A DNA stretch of 64,000 nucleotides from Rhodobacteraceae bacterium SB2 (GCA_001642945.1 LGRT01000018.1:1-64000); one strand, 5' to 3'. Positions 17,129 through 28,478 are shown, counted from the stretch's first letter. The notes: generated from the sequence alone by a model not told the origin. Numbers and translations are program-made.

Positions 17129-18297
17129 TCTCTGTCCAAGCGGCGTTAGATGCTCTTTTCGCGCTGGTCAAGAAACCGAATGTGGAATGGGTAGATCTCA
17201 CCAAAGCCATGGGCCGCGTTTTGGCGCGCCCGATGACAGCCTTGCGCGATCAACCGCCATTTGATGCCGCGGCCATGGATGGCTACGCGATCGCGCAGCC
17301 AGCAGCGAAACGCGGCGATAGTTATCGCGTGATCGGAGAAGCCGCAGCAGGACGTCGATTTGAAGGTGATTTGACATCCGATACAGCGGTGCGCATTTTT
17401 ACCGGTGCCCCCGTGCCCGCAGGCACCAGCGCCATCATTATTCAAGAAAATGCGATCCGCACAGCAGATAGAATCGAGCTGAGCGCAGATCCCCACGCTC
17501 AAAGCCATATCCGACCAGCCGGCAATGATTTTAAGGCCGGCAGTTGCCTGACTGCACCCAAACGGCTTAATGCGGCGGATATTGCCCTTTTGGCCTCAAT
17601 GAATATAGCGCAGATCCCGGTCTACAAGCGACCAACGATTGCGCTTCTGTCAACGGGTGATGAATTGGTAATGCCAGGAGAGCAGCCGGGCCCAGATCAA
17701 ATTTTAGCGTCAAACACATATGGGCTGGCCGCCCTTTTGAACAGCCATGGCGCCGAATGTCGTATTTTACCGATCGCGCGCGACACTAGCGCCAGCTTGA
17801 AAGCCACCTTCGCCCTAGCTGCCGGCAGTGACATGGTTCTTACCATTGGCGGCGCGTCGGTCGGCGATCATGATTTGGTGGCGCAAGTTGCCGCTGATAT
17901 CGGCATAAGGCAAAGCTTTTACAAAATCGCCATGCGCCCAGGCAAACCTTTAATGGCCGGGGCGTGGGGCGATACGATCATGATCGGCCTGCCCGGAAAC
18001 CCTGTCTCGGCTTTGGTCTGCGGCCATATTTTTGTCCTCCCAGTTGTGAACGCTCTTTTGGGCTTACCAAGATCCGCGCCAATCCGACAATCCGCGCCCT
18101 TGGCGCAGGATGTCGCGGCAAACGGCCCCCGCGAACATTATATGCGGGCAAAGTTTCACGAGGGGCGCGTGCATGTGTTTGAACGGCAAGATAGCGCTTT
18201 GCTAAGCGTTCTGGCAGAAGCCAACATTTTGGCCATTCGTCCAGCTTATGCGGGCCCCGCAACGCAAGGGGACAGGATCGAGTATATCCCACTTTAA
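17125..18297 (+). CDS. moeA: Molybdopterin molybdenumtransferase
   Basis: MoeA inserts molybdate into adenylylated molybdopterin to give active cofactor. At 390 residues it has the MoeA domain order: N-terminal region with [11 protein letters not shown], MoCF-fold motifs STGDELV and [30 protein letters not shown] and a C-terminal beta domain. It overlaps moaC by four bases. lexA follows but has its own SOS-regulated promoter. Confidence 0.95.
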   Translation: MISVQAALDALFALVKKPNVEWVDLTKAMGRVLARPMTALRDQPPFDAAAMDGYAIAQPAAKRGDSYRVIGEAAAGRRFEGDLTSDTAVRIFTGAPVPAGTSAIIIQENAIRTADRIELSADPHAQSHIRPAGNDFKAGSCLTAPKRLNAADIALLASMNIAQIPVYKRPTIALLSTGDELVMPGEQPGPDQILASNTYGLAALLNSHGAECRILPIARDTSASLKATFALAAGSDMVLTIGGASVGDHDLVAQVAADIGIRQSFYKIAMRPGKPLMAGAWGDTIMIGLPGNPVSALVCGHIFVLPVVNALLGLPRSAPIRQSAPLAQDVAANGPREHYMRAKFHEGRVHVFERQDSALLSVLAEANILAIRPAYAGPATQGDRIEYIPL

Positions 18298-18339
18298 AGC
18301 GGCCGCCGCGCAAAAAAAGGCCTCTTTCGCGGCAATAAC

Positions 18340-18368
18340 TTGACACAAATCAAGAACATCTATAGAAC
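18340..18368 (+). promoter_or_regulatory. lexA promoter with LexA-binding SOS box
   Basis: TTGACA at 18340-18345 is a consensus -35 element. GAAC-N7-GAAC at 18354-18368 is the reverse complement of the alphaproteobacterial LexA box GTTC-N7-GTTC, and it covers the expected -10 region (TATAGAAC). Binding of LexA here would block RNA polymerase, giving the usual autorepression of lexA. Confidence 0.85.
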
Positions 18369-18396
18369 AAAGCAAAATTATGCCTTGGAGGATGTG

Positions 18397-19092
18397 ATGC
18401 TCACCCGCAAACAGCTTGATCTATTAAACTTCATCAATAAGCGCCTAACCCGTGACGGCGTGCCCCCTTCGTTTGATGAAATGAAAGAGGCGTTGGATTT
18501 GAGGTCAAAATCTGGAATTCACAGATTAATTTCGGCGTTGGAAGAGCGTGGCTTTATCCGCCGGCTTGCACATCGGGCGCGGGCGATCGAAATCGTGAAG
18601 CTGCCAGAAAGCTTGGGGGGGGATCCCAGCGGATTTGCACCCCGCGTGATCGAAGGGGGAAGGCCAGAAACGCGCCCATCAAGCGCCACCCCGATTGAGG
18701 CGCTGCACGCGCTGGAACTGCCCGTTATGGGCAGAATTGCCGCCGGTGTGCCGATCGAAGCAATCAGCCAAGTTTCCCATAACATCGCGGTTCCAGGTCA
18801 TATGCTGCGTGCAGGCGGCGAACATTATGCGCTCGAGGTAAAGGGCGACTCGATGATCGAAGCCGGCATCAATGATGGTGATGTTGTCGTGATCCGAGAA
18901 ACAAAAACAGCGACCAATGGCGATATCGTTGTGGCGTTGGTTGAAAATCACGAGGCCACGCTGAAACGGTTTTTCCATCGCGGCGATGCGATTGCGCTGG
19001 AAGCGGCCAACCCGGCCTATGAAACGCGCATTTTGCCCCAAGAAAAAGTTAAGGTACAGGGTCGTTTGGTTGGATTGATCCGAACCTATTGA
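18397..19092 (+). CDS. lexA: SOS repressor LexA
   Basis: This 231-residue repressor has an N-terminal winged helix (1-65, [13 protein letters not shown]; recognition helix near [17 protein letters not shown]) and a C-terminal S24 self-cleavage domain. The cleavage bond is Ala116-Gly117, with catalytic Ser152 (GDSM) and Lys190 (ATLKRF). On DNA damage RecA filaments trigger self-cleavage and derepression. ATG 18397 follows TTGGAGG; the longer frame would run through its own operator. A G8 tract (18615-18622) in the linker is in frame. Confidence 0.95.
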   Translation: MLTRKQLDLLNFINKRLTRDGVPPSFDEMKEALDLRSKSGIHRLISALEERGFIRRLAHRARAIEIVKLPESLGGDPSGFAPRVIEGGRPETRPSSATPIEALHALELPVMGRIAAGVPIEAISQVSHNIAVPGHMLRAGGEHYALEVKGDSMIEAGINDGDVVVIRETKTATNGDIVVALVENHEATLKRFFHRGDAIALEAANPAYETRILPQEKVKVQGRLVGLIRTY

Positions 19093-19155
19093 GGCCCTGC
19101 AAAAGCGTCTTCCGGTAAGGTCACTGGGTTAAAATCCAGCGATCGCGTTGGCCCG

Positions 19156-21169
19156 CTACCTATGCTTGCTCCATAAGCGGGCAAAGCCGGAATTTATGTG
19201 GCGTATCTTCGCCGGCTTCCCCTGCTTATCCAGCCATATAGCGGTTGCACCGTTGCGTTTTATGTTACGATGAGACAGATGCCAACATTCCCCGCTTATG
19301 CGGCGTTGCTGCGCCAAAATATGTATTTCTCCTTGGCCGCACATAATTTCTAATCCTTTCATTTTTTTCGACCAGTGGTGATAAAGGTCGCCTTTTCGAT
19401 CTTTCCACAATGCATAGGCTTTTTCGCGCGGCATCGGCCGCCCATCGTTTTGCGCCCATATACGGGCCGAAAACGTTCCACCACTTGGCTTGGAAAGTGC
19501 CCGTCCCTCCGGCAAAAGAAGGCCGACAAGCACGCCATCTTCTGCGATCAAAATATCTGGCTGATCGCTTCCATGCCAGCCCATTAAAGCCGCGACAACG
19601 CCTAAAACTCCAAACCCCTTCCCCCAGCCGCGCCATAAAATGATCCAAGCGCATGATGCACTGAATAAAGGTAAGATCCACGCATCTGGCTCTGTCACAA
19701 AGGTTACCGCGCTTGCTGGCTGCGCGAAAAAATGCGCCACAGTCAAAATCCAACGAAGGCCAAGATCCACCCCCCAAAGACCAACCGCCTCGGCGCCAAA
19801 AGGCATCAACATCATGGCCAATACCGCCGAGGGGGCCACGAGAAAGCCCATAACCGGAAGACTTAGAATATTTGCCAGCAAACCATAATGGCTCACTTGG
19901 TTAAAATGCGCCGCCGAAAAAGGCGCCGTGGCCAAGCCCGCCACCAATGAAGACAAAACCAACGAAATCACCGGCAACTGGCGCCAACGTGAAAACCCCG
20001 GTAAGGCAGGAGTACGCTGAAACACCGTAACCAGCGCAATCGTAGCGGCAAATGACATTTGAAACCCCGCTGAACTTACATCTTCAGGTCGCCAAGCCAA
20101 AATGACCAAAGCCGCAAGAGCAATACTGTGCAAACTCAAAGCGCGCCGATCGAAAAACACCCCCAGCACCACGATTGAAACCATAATAAAGGCGCGTTGC
20201 GTTGACACAGCCGCTCCAGAAATCAGCAAGTAATAAAGCCCGATCAAAATCGCCAAACCCGCGGCTATTTTTTTAGCGTTAAAATGCAGGAAGGCATTTG
20301 TATTCAATAAGCACAAGCGGCGAAAAAATCCAAACACCACCCCGGTTAACAAAGCCACATGCAGCCCCGAAATTGCTAGCAAATGCGCCAAATTGCTGCG
20401 CCGCAAATCCTGTAGCTGCGCGCGCGTCAGAGACGAGCGGTCGCCCGTGATTATCGCCGCGGCGGGGCCAGATGCTACCTGAGAAACACCGGCTTTTATC
20501 CGCGCAGAAAGCGCCATTCTTTTGTCGAAAAGCCGCGTAAAAAAAAGTTCCGGATGACGGACCAGAGGTGATCTGCACCCCTTCCCGCGTATAACCCACG
20601 GCCCCGAGCCCTCGAAACCAAGCGTAACGCCGGAAATCAAACCCTCCAGGTTCGGACGGGCCCGGAGGTGACATCAAAAAACCTTTGGTTTTCAGGCGCC
20701 CCTGCGGCGTTAAAAGCTGCGCCGCAGGGGCGTCACTTATCGAAAGGCGCACTTTATGGGGAGTGTTGCTTTTGGATATGTTTTCCAATTCCACTTGATC
20801 CAGCGTCACTCTTACTGCACCACTGCGCGCGCGATCAACACCTATAATTCGACCTTCAATTTCTCCATAAAATCGGTAGGTAAGCGTGGGTGCTGCGACA
20901 TAATGAGCCTTTCCGGCCACCGCAAAAAAACCAAGGCAGAACACCGCCAACAAAAGGAAAAACGGCGCTAAGCTGCATATTTGAAAATGATAGCCCAGAT
21001 AAGAAATTCCCCCGAGCAACGCCATCGCAATAAATAAATTTGGCGCGGGTTCCTGGCGAAGCGACAGGTAACACCCGATCCCACAGGCCAAGGCAACCGG
21101 TAGCCAGTAAAACAAAACAACCCGTTGCTTTTCCAATTCGCGTCGCAAAAAATTCTTGAGCGTTAGCAT
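19156..21169 (-). pseudogene. comEC: ComEC/Rec2 DNA-uptake channel, frameshifted
   Basis: ComEC forms the inner-membrane channel for transforming DNA. The N-terminal part (21169 to about 20547) has membrane helices and the DUF4131/OB region ending RRYAWFRGLGAVGYTREG. The competence domain and C-terminal part are in another frame (to 19156), with AAIITGDRSSLTRAQLQDLR, HLLAISGLHVALL and many helices. The junction is an A8 tract (20539-20546; T8 in the mRNA sense). With seven T the frame would read GTFFTRLFDKRM and be continuous. It may be a true mutation, a switchable tract or a sequencing error. The beta-lactamase-like domain of long ComECs is absent or degenerate at the C-terminus. Confidence 0.85.
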
Positions 21170-21245
21170 GCTTGTCCTTGCCTCACAGGATCGCTAGACA
21201 CGGGTGAAAATTAACGCCGTAAACTTGCTGAAAGGTTAATCTGTA

Positions 21246-22649
21246 ATGTCACAGGTTGTTACGAGAATTGCCCCCTCACCAACAGGATATATGCATATAG
21301 GGACGGCGCGCACGGCGTTGTTTAACTGGCTTTACGCCCGCGGGCGCGGTGGTAAATTTTTGTTACGCATTGAAGACACGGATCGACAAAGATCAACTCC
21401 GCAAGCCAGCGCCGCCATTTTGCGCGGATTAGATTGGTTGGGCTTAGACTATGATGGAAAAGCTATCAGTCAATATGAGCGCGCCGAACGCCATGCCCAG
21501 ATCGCCTGGCATCTTTTAAAAACGGGGCATGCCTTTAAGTGTTTCGCGACGCAAGAGGAGATCAAAACCTTTCGAGAAACCGCGCGCGCCGAAGGGCGCT
21601 CGACGCTGTTTCAAAGCCCCTGGCGCGATATTTCAGCCTCAGAGCATCCCGATGCGCCATTTGTGATCCGAATAAAAGCCCCGCGCGACGGCGAAACGCA
21701 TATCGATGATAAAGTGCAAGGCAAGGTGGTCATTCGTAATACGCAACTGGATGATATGGTGTTGCTGCGCTCGGATGGTTCACCAGTTTACATGCTTGCG
21801 GTCGTGGTTGATGATCATGATATGGGGATCACGCATGTGATCCGCGGCGATGATCATTTAAACAACGCCGCGCGCCAAATGCTGATCTATAAAGCTATGG
21901 AATGGCCCCTGCCGATCTATGCCCATATTCCTTTGATCTTTGGCGATGATGGCAAAAAACTTTCGAAACGTCATGGGGCCACCAGCGTCGAAGAGTACCA
22001 ACAGATGGGATACCCCGCGGTTGCGATGCGCAATTATCTGGCCCGGCTTGGTTGGAGCCATGGGAATGATGAATTTTTCAGCGATGCTGAGGCGCAAGAG
22101 TGGTTTGATTTTAAAGGCATAGGCAAATCGCCCTCGCGGTTTGATTTCAAAAAACTACAAAATCTTTCAAGCAAACATATAGCAGCCGCTTCAAATGCTG
22201 CACTGCTGCAAGATATCACGAATTATCAATCTGCGATCGCGGCCCCGCCATTCACGGACGCGCAGTTACAGGGGTTGGATACGGCCATGTATTGCCTCAA
22301 GGAAAGGGCCAAAACACTTCCTGAACTTCTTGAAAAGGCTCGCTTTATTCTACAAACACGCCCGATTTCCATCGATGAGCCCGCGCAGGCAACGCTTGAC
22401 TCTGTATTCATTGGTATACTCCAATCATTGACGCCGCGATTGCAAAATGCTACGTGGAGCCGGGAATATTTGGAAGTGCTTTTCTACGAATTTGTTGGCT
22501 CTAACGGGATCAAATTCGGGCAGCTTGCGGCGCCATTACGCGCCGCACTTGCTGGGCGAAAAGCCACTCCAAGCGTGTATGATATGATGGTTTTGCTGGG
22601 CCGCGACGAAACGATAGCGCGAATCAAAGACGCCATAGCAGAAAGCTAA
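21246..22649 (+). CDS. gltX: Glutamyl-tRNA synthetase
   Basis: This class I aminoacyl-tRNA synthetase of 467 residues has the HIGH-type site in [14 protein letters not shown] and the KMSKS-type loop KKLSKRHGA. Rhodobacterales often carry two GltX proteins, one of which may act on tRNA-Gln for the transamidation route; which one this is cannot be told. The gene is divergent from comEC and precedes gltA by 65 bases. Confidence 0.94.
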   Translation: MSQVVTRIAPSPTGYMHIGTARTALFNWLYARGRGGKFLLRIEDTDRQRSTPQASAAILRGLDWLGLDYDGKAISQYERAERHAQIAWHLLKTGHAFKCFATQEEIKTFRETARAEGRSTLFQSPWRDISASEHPDAPFVIRIKAPRDGETHIDDKVQGKVVIRNTQLDDMVLLRSDGSPVYMLAVVVDDHDMGITHVIRGDDHLNNAARQMLIYKAMEWPLPIYAHIPLIFGDDGKKLSKRHGATSVEEYQQMGYPAVAMRNYLARLGWSHGNDEFFSDAEAQEWFDFKGIGKSPSRFDFKKLQNLSSKHIAAASNAALLQDITNYQSAIAAPPFTDAQLQGLDTAMYCLKERAKTLPELLEKARFILQTRPISIDEPAQATLDSVFIGILQSLTPRLQNATWSREYLEVLFYEFVGSNGIKFGQLAAPLRAALAGRKATPSVYDMMVLLGRDETIARIKDAIAES

Positions 22650-22714
22650 ATCTGCTCACATCGCGCATAATCAGAAAGAATAAGGCCATAGTGCCAATGG
22701 GAAAAGGAACGAAT

Positions 22715-24010
22715 ATGGCTGATTCAAAACAAACCGCAGAGTTGCGCTTAAACGGTCAAGTGTATCAATTGCCCATTCACCACCCATCCGCCGGGCCAGA
22801 CGTAATTGACATTCGCAGCCTATACAAAGATGCTGGCGTGTTTACCTATGATCCCGGTTTCACCTCAACAGCCAGTTGTGACAGCACCATCACCTTCATT
22901 GATGGCGCCAAAGGTGAGCTGTTGCACCGCGGATATCCAATCGATCAACTGGCCTCTAAATCGCATTATTTAGAAGTTTGTTATCTGCTGCTTTACGGTG
23001 AATTGCCCTCACCAGCGGAGCTAGAGGATTTCGAAAGCCGCGTCACCAATCACACAATGATTCACGAACAAATGATGTATTTGTTCCGAGGCTTTCGCCG
23101 GGATGCGCATCCAATGGCAATTATGACGGGTGTCGTTGGTGCTATGTCCGCCTTTTATCACGACAGCACCGATATCTCTGATCCATGGCAGCGAGAAGTG
23201 GCGTCGATCCGAATGATTGCTAAAATGCCGACGATTGCCGCCATGGCGTATAAATATACAATCGGGCAACCTTTCGAATATCCGCGCAATGATCTTGATT
23301 ACGCCTCTAACTTTTTGCGCATGTGCTTTGCCGTACCGGCCGAGGATTACAAAGTGAATCCGATCCTTAGCCGCGCAATGGACCGGATCTTTACCCTTCA
23401 TGCAGATCACGAGCAAAACGCCTCAACATCCACCGTACGACTAGCCTCAAGTTCTGGCGCTAACCCTTTTGCTTGCATTGCCGCGGGTATTGCCTGCCTT
23501 TGGGGCCCCGCGCATGGAGGCGCGAACCAAGCCTGTTTGGAAATGCTACGCGAAATCGGAACCGTCGAGAATATCCCGACCTTTATTGCCAAGGCGAAAG
23601 ACAAAAATGATCCGTTTCGTTTGATGGGATTTGGTCATCGCGTTTATAAAAATACGGATCCGCGTGCCACCGTGTTAAAACAATCGGCAGATGAAGTTCT
23701 TGAATTGCTCGGAGTGGCCAATAACCCATTGCTGCAAGTCGCCAAAGAGCTTGAAAAAGTGGCCCTTAGTGACCCCTATTTTGTTGAAAAGAAACTATTC
23801 CCAAACGTAGATTTTTATTCGGGAATTATTCTGGAAGCGATGGGCTTTCCAACCTCAATGTTCACACCAATTTTTGCTCTGAGCCGCACCATTGGTTGGA
23901 TTTCGCAATGGAAAGAAATGATCGCAGATCCGCAAATGAAAATTGGTCGTCCCCGCCAATTATATCTGGGCGATACAGCGCGCGACTATGTAAATATTGA
24001 AGATCGCTAA
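22715..24010 (+). CDS. gltA: Citrate synthase
   Basis: The protein condenses oxaloacetate and acetyl-CoA to citrate at the entry of the TCA cycle. It has 431 residues, is of type II (hexameric) by length, and has an N-terminal beta domain ([13 protein letters not shown]). Catalytic residues lie in GPAHGGANQ (His), [13 protein letters not shown] (His) and DFYSGIIL (Asp). The start at ATG 22715 is preferred for the AAGGAAC site over an in-frame ATG at 22697. Confidence 0.96.
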   Translation: MADSKQTAELRLNGQVYQLPIHHPSAGPDVIDIRSLYKDAGVFTYDPGFTSTASCDSTITFIDGAKGELLHRGYPIDQLASKSHYLEVCYLLLYGELPSPAELEDFESRVTNHTMIHEQMMYLFRGFRRDAHPMAIMTGVVGAMSAFYHDSTDISDPWQREVASIRMIAKMPTIAAMAYKYTIGQPFEYPRNDLDYASNFLRMCFAVPAEDYKVNPILSRAMDRIFTLHADHEQNASTSTVRLASSSGANPFACIAAGIACLWGPAHGGANQACLEMLREIGTVENIPTFIAKAKDKNDPFRLMGFGHRVYKNTDPRATVLKQSADEVLELLGVANNPLLQVAKELEKVALSDPYFVEKKLFPNVDFYSGIILEAMGFPTSMFTPIFALSRTIGWISQWKEMIADPQMKIGRPRQLYLGDTARDYVNIEDR

Positions 24011-24270
24011 GATCTATTTTGCAATTGGTCGCTTTGCCTACGGAATAAGTCCGGCGTCCAGCCAGCCATCTTTTTAAATGGCGGGCGGGTCTTAGGTGGG
24101 AGGGTCAATCGCACAAGAGCAATATTAGCTTGCCCCCCAAAGCGCCGTTGAACTGCAGAGATCAACCGGTTACTTTGATAAAAAGCATTGGCAAATCTAT
24201 GTTGTAGCGCCCGGCACAAGCCGCCAAAACATCGGCTTGTGATATACGCTATTTTTGTGAAGGAGCAGCA

Positions 24271-25047
24271 ATGTCCTATGAATTCGTTAACCTTAGCACA
24301 TATGGCAAAGTCCTTTTGGTCACACTCAACCGACCTGATGTTTACAACGCGATGCATGCGCCCATGCATGCGGAATTGGCAGACGTGTGGGACGGATTTG
24401 CAGCAAATCCCGATCTCTGGGTCGCCGTTTTAACCGGCGCGGGCGAAAAAGCCTTTAGCGCGGGAAATGATTTGAAAGCCACGGCAAAGGGCGGCGCGGC
24501 CACCATGCCCAGAACCGGCTTTGCTGGCTTAACCCAAAGGTTTGACTTGGAAAAACCGGTCATTGCAGCCGTGAATGGCTTTGCAATGGGTGGCGGCTTT
24601 GAAACCACCTTATCCTGCGATATTATCATCGCGGCGCAAACAGCCACATTCGCCCTGCCCGAGGTAAAAGTTGGCTTCATGGCTGCCGCCAGCGGCATAC
24701 AGCGCCTCAGTCGTTATATCGGGCGCGTTGCTGCCCATGAAATGATGCTAACAGGGCGCCGTATTTCGGCGGCTGAAGCGTTAAATATGGGCATTGTGAA
24801 TGCGGTTACATCAGACAAAGAACTTTTAGACACCGCATTGAACAAAGCGCAGGAAATCGCCTCTGTTTCGCCCTCGGCGGTGAAAGCCACCAAGCGGGTG
24901 TTGAACGATCTGGCCAAGCGCGAAAACCTGCCTGCCAGCTTAGAATTTAGCCGCGAGGTTCTGGCTGATCTTCTTCAAACAGAAGATTTACGCGAAGGCG
25001 TTGAGGCTTTCGTTGAAAAACGCGCCCCAAAATGGGTGAATAAATGA
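24271..25047 (+). CDS. Enoyl-CoA hydratase/isomerase family protein (CaiD-like)
   Basis: This 258-residue crotonase-fold protein has an oxyanion-hole segment FSAGNDLKA and the GFAMGGGFE motif; the Glu two residues after the second oxyanion Gly and ALPEVKVGF are typical of hydratases close to carnitinyl-CoA dehydratase CaiD. GAAGGAGCA precedes the start. It hydrates or isomerises an enoyl-CoA whose acyl group is unknown. An SDR gene follows on the same strand, suggesting an acyl-CoA degradation route. Confidence 0.85.
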   Translation: MSYEFVNLSTYGKVLLVTLNRPDVYNAMHAPMHAELADVWDGFAANPDLWVAVLTGAGEKAFSAGNDLKATAKGGAATMPRTGFAGLTQRFDLEKPVIAAVNGFAMGGGFETTLSCDIIIAAQTATFALPEVKVGFMAAASGIQRLSRYIGRVAAHEMMLTGRRISAAEALNMGIVNAVTSDKELLDTALNKAQEIASVSPSAVKATKRVLNDLAKRENLPASLEFSREVLADLLQTEDLREGVEAFVEKRAPKWVNK

Positions 25048-25113
25048 CCGATCAGTATTTCTTTTAAAAGACATTTTGCGTTTTGCCCTTGCTCTAACGA
25101 AAGATAATGAAAC

Positions 25114-25899
25114 GTGGATATCAAGAATAAAATTATTGTGGTCACAGGCGCAGGCGCAGGGATCGGCAAAGCGCTTGCAATCTGCTTTGCCAAACAGGGG
25201 GCGAAGAGGGTTATTTGCAGCGATATTGACGCAATCAAAAGCAAAGAAACCGCAGATCTGATCGATGGGGTGAGCATAGAAGCCGATGTTTCAAAAGAGG
25301 CCGATCTGATCAACCTTATCGCGCAAAGCGAAGCCGAAATAGGCCCGATTGATCTGTTTTGCTCGAATGCGGGAATTTTAAATCAGGCAGGGCTTGACGC
25401 TTCAGATCAAGACTGGCAGCGGGTTTGGGAAACCAATGTCATGTCGCATATTTGGGTGGCGCGGCATTTGGTACCCCGCATGATTGCGCGGGGCGGGGGC
25501 TATTTGCTGCAAACCGCCTCGGCGGCTGGATTGTTAAACCAAATTGGGTCTGCGCCTTACGGGGTGAGCAAACATGCCGCGATCGGTTTTGCCGAATGGT
25601 TAGCCTTCACCTATGGGGATCAAGGGATCAAACTATCGGTGCTATGCCCACAAGCCGTGCAAACTGATATGATTACCGGGCTGGACAGCCATGCCGCCAG
25701 TCTTGATGGCATTTTAAAGCCAAGTGACGTGGCGCAAGCCTGCCTACAAGGGCTCAAAGACGAACGCTTTCTCATTTTACCGCATCCAGAAGTGTTGACT
25801 TATATGCGAAATAAAACGTCCGATTATGACCGTTGGATTGGAGGTATGCGCAAATTGAACCGTGCAAATACTAACTCAAAATCACCAGAAGAAAAATAA
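25114..25899 (+). CDS. Short-chain dehydrogenase/reductase
   Basis: This 261-residue classical SDR has the cofactor motif TGAGAGIGKA (11-20), Asp at the end of strand 2 (SDIDA, suggesting NAD), NAG (SNAGIL) and the Ser...YxxxK triad (TASAAGL, YGVSK). The start is GTG 25114 with a weak ribosome site. The substrate is unknown; the neighbouring crotonase suggests a hydroxyacyl-CoA or related alcohol. Confidence 0.85.
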   Translation: MDIKNKIIVVTGAGAGIGKALAICFAKQGAKRVICSDIDAIKSKETADLIDGVSIEADVSKEADLINLIAQSEAEIGPIDLFCSNAGILNQAGLDASDQDWQRVWETNVMSHIWVARHLVPRMIARGGGYLLQTASAAGLLNQIGSAPYGVSKHAAIGFAEWLAFTYGDQGIKLSVLCPQAVQTDMITGLDSHAASLDGILKPSDVAQACLQGLKDERFLILPHPEVLTYMRNKTSDYDRWIGGMRKLNRANTNSKSPEEK

Positions 25900-25984
25900 C
25901 TGAGCTTAGCGATGTGAACATAACATGGTGAGATCCACCTATTCACCGGTTTCGGATCTTGCCACAGATGGGCGATGATGCGCT

Positions 25985-26848
25985 TCACCGGCGCGGTTGC
26001 CGCACCAAACCTTCCTGCGCCACGCTGGCCACCAAATTGCCGTTAGCGGCATAAATTGAACCCCGGTTAAACGCCCGCCCCCCCCCTGCAAAAGGGCTGT
26101 CCATTGCGTATAAATGCCATGTTTCAAACTGCGTCGGTCGATGGAACCAAATTGTGTGATCAAGGCTGGCCACCATAACCCCGGGTTGAAACCAGGTCAC
26201 GCCATGCGGGCGTAGCCCGGATGCTAACAGATTTAGATCCGAGGCATATGCCAGTAAACATTGCTGCACTATTGCACTTTGTCTGGCCGCGGCCCTCATC
26301 CGAAACCACAATTGGTTCTTATCGCTGCAAGGGTCAGGCGTGAAAGAATCGCGCGGTTGAACCTCTCGAACCTCAACAGGCCGCGGGCGTAGAAACTCTT
26401 CCTGATGCTTTTCAGGCAAACGGTGCACCTCGGCGTGACGCAAGGTGCTGCGCGACGCCAATACCTGAGGGCCCACGCATGCGGGCATGGGGTGCTGATG
26501 CTCAACGCCGGCTTCTTGATGCTGGAACGACGCGCTCATCGTAAGAATTTCTTTACCCTGCTGGCGTGCAACGATACGCCGCGTTGTGAAGCTGCCACCA
26601 TCTCGCGTACGTTCAACGTGATAGATTACCGGCACAGCCGGATCTCCTGCTCGGATAAAATAGGCGTTTAAGGAATGGCACAGACGCCCCTCTAACGTCA
26701 GATAGGCCGCTCTCAACGCTTGCGCGATTACATGGCCCCCAAAAATGCGCATTGTGGTTTCACCACCCGTTCCAACGCCTTGAAACGCATCTGTTCCCAC
26801 AGGCGTTAATTCAAGCATTTTTATCAAATCATCGCCCGGATCTGTCAT
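25985..26848 (-). CDS. tesB: Acyl-CoA thioesterase II (TesB family)
   Basis: This 287-residue double hot-dog thioesterase hydrolyses acyl-CoA to free acid and CoA. It has the N-terminal hot-dog RIFGGHVIAQALRAAYLT and GDPAVPVIYHVERTRDGGSF, and the C-terminal repeat with SLDHTIWFHRPT and MDSPFAGGGRAFNRGSIY. AAAGGAAA supports ATG 26848; a GTG eight codons upstream is possible. A C9 tract (26078-26086) is in frame in the Gly-Gly-Gly segment. Confidence 0.92.
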   Translation of the reverse strand: MTDPGDDLIKMLELTPVGTDAFQGVGTGGETTMRIFGGHVIAQALRAAYLTLEGRLCHSLNAYFIRAGDPAVPVIYHVERTRDGGSFTTRRIVARQQGKEILTMSASFQHQEAGVEHQHPMPACVGPQVLASRSTLRHAEVHRLPEKHQEEFLRPRPVEVREVQPRDSFTPDPCSDKNQLWFRMRAAARQSAIVQQCLLAYASDLNLLASGLRPHGVTWFQPGVMVASLDHTIWFHRPTQFETWHLYAMDSPFAGGGRAFNRGSIYAANGNLVASVAQEGLVRQPRR

Positions 26849-26981
26849 TTTAACGGTTTCCTTTACCGGCACGTTTGAAGCAGCGCCCTTGCCAAATTAC
26901 GTATTTCACAGCGGGATCTCAGCAAGCGTCAAATCGGAATACTTCCATGCCAGGGAATAAAAAAGACGCGCAGGGAAAACC

Positions 26982-27737
26982 TCACCCGATCAACTTGCGC
27001 ATTGCAGGCCGCGTTTCGGGGCTAAACCAAGGCAAAGCGGGCGTGGCCTGCCGGTGTGCTCTATTTTTTTCAATGCGTTCAATCGCTTCAGCTCTCACCT
27101 GCATTTTAATCTCAGCATAGGTTTGCGCCGGCAATTGAGCATATTCCGCCGCCACACTGTGAGCATGGCTTAAAAGCTCGCTTGGCTCGACAAGCTCATC
27201 AATCAGGCCTGATCCTAACGCTTTATCCGCTGAAATAGCCGCTCCTCGCTGCATCAAGCGGCGCAGATCATTTGGACTAAGTGCGGCGCGCGCGATCTCC
27301 ATCGGGCAAAAAGGCATGGCCACGCCCACCTTCACCTCAGCCAATCCAAACTTAGCCTTGGCGGTGGCAATTCGATAATCTGCGCATAAAACAGGAAAAA
27401 GCCCCCCTGCAATGGCCGCGCCTGAAACCGCCGCAATCAAGGGCTTGCGAAACGAAAACAAAGCGCCAAAAGCTTGGTCCATCCCATCAACCACAGCGGT
27501 TTGCGCCTGAAGATCAAAATGCACCGCATCTTTGAGGTTTAGACCTGCTGAAAAAACTGGTAATGCGCTGGCAAGTACAACCGCCCGCACCGCGCTATCC
27601 GCCTCTAAGACAGCCACCAAATTGGTGAGAAGCGCTAAATTATCAACCGTTAAGGCATTCACCGGCGGGGATGATAATGTGATGCGAGTCACCCCACTCA
27701 TATCATCTTCCCGGATCAGCCAATCTTGCGTTATCAT
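26982..27737 (-). CDS. Enoyl-CoA hydratase/isomerase family protein
   Basis: This is a second crotonase-fold protein, 251 residues, with oxyanion segments FSAGLNLKD and ISGAAIAGGLF. The motif after GG lacks the usual Glu-Leu pair, so this may be an isomerase-type (DCI-like) member acting on position of the double bond rather than hydration. The start at ATG 27737 follows GGGCGAGGCG. It is transcribed away from the GST/SDR pair and towards tesB. Confidence 0.82.
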   Translation of the reverse strand: MITQDWLIREDDMSGVTRITLSSPPVNALTVDNLALLTNLVAVLEADSAVRAVVLASALPVFSAGLNLKDAVHFDLQAQTAVVDGMDQAFGALFSFRKPLIAAVSGAAIAGGLFPVLCADYRIATAKAKFGLAEVKVGVAMPFCPMEIARAALSPNDLRRLMQRGAAISADKALGSGLIDELVEPSELLSHAHSVAAEYAQLPAQTYAEIKMQVRAEAIERIEKNRAHRQATPALPWFSPETRPAMRKLIG

Positions 27738-27869
27738 AGCGCCTCGCCCTTTTTCATACACCCCAATTTAACGCCAGCTTATCCTTTAGTTGACAGAGAT
27801 CAAATCGTAACGCTACGTTTCCTGCAAAGTCATTCTTTGAAACTATTTTAGTCGCATTGGGAAAAACGA

Positions 27870-28478
27870 ATGAAGCTATATTATGCCCGCAACAGCCGCG
27901 CCGTTCGCGTGGCTTGGTTGCTTGAGGAGCTTGGCCTCAGCTATGAGATTGAGAGTTTTGAGCTTGGAAGCTCCGATATGCGCTCTGACACCTATCGGGC
28001 TTTGCACCCGATGGGCCGCGTGCCCACGCTTGTCGATGGCGATATCACGCTTTATGAGAGCGGCGCGATTTTACAATATTTACTCGCCAAATACGGCGCT
28101 GGAAAATTTATCCCAGATATAAACTCGGCTGCGTTTGCAATGAATTTACAGTGGTTTCATTACGCCGAAGGCATGATCATGCCGCCGATGAACACCATCG
28201 TGGTCGAAACGATTCTATTGCCGCCAGAGCGGCGCAACGAAGTGAATGTGAAACGCGCTACGAAACTTCTGGGGCAGATGCTGACAAGCGTGGAGCAACA
28301 GCTTGAAGGGAAAACGTTTCTGCTTGGCGAGCACTTATTAGCGGCTGATTTCATGACCGGTCATGCGGTGATTATGGCAAAACGCCTCGGCGCGGATTTC
28401 AGTGACAAACCAAACCTTCTGCACTATGGCGAACATCTGAGCCAACGCCCAGCCTTTCAGACGGCGTCATCCTTATGA
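27870..28478 (+). CDS. Glutathione S-transferase family protein
   Basis: This 202-residue protein has an N-terminal thioredoxin fold (MKLYYARNSRAVRVAWLLEE, glutathione contact ESGAILQYL) and an all-helical C-terminal domain. Ser9 or the nearby residue would be the thiol-activating group. The substrate is unknown. It overlaps the next SDR gene by four bases, so the two are translationally coupled. Confidence 0.88.
   Translation: MKLYYARNSRAVRVAWLLEELGLSYEIESFELGSSDMRSDTYRALHPMGRVPTLVDGDITLYESGAILQYLLAKYGAGKFIPDINSAAFAMNLQWFHYAEGMIMPPMNTIVVETILLPPERRNEVNVKRATKLLGQMLTSVEQQLEGKTFLLGEHLLAADFMTGHAVIMAKRLGADFSDKPNLLHYGEHLSQRPAFQTASSL

Noticed and set aside
24007-24369. Open frame of 120 codons on the minus strand between gltA and the crotonase gene
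   Set aside because: It begins inside the crotonase gene, has no ribosome site and no recognised family. The last 50 residues look somewhat protein-like, so a decayed gene end at 24011-24180 cannot be excluded, but I cannot support it.
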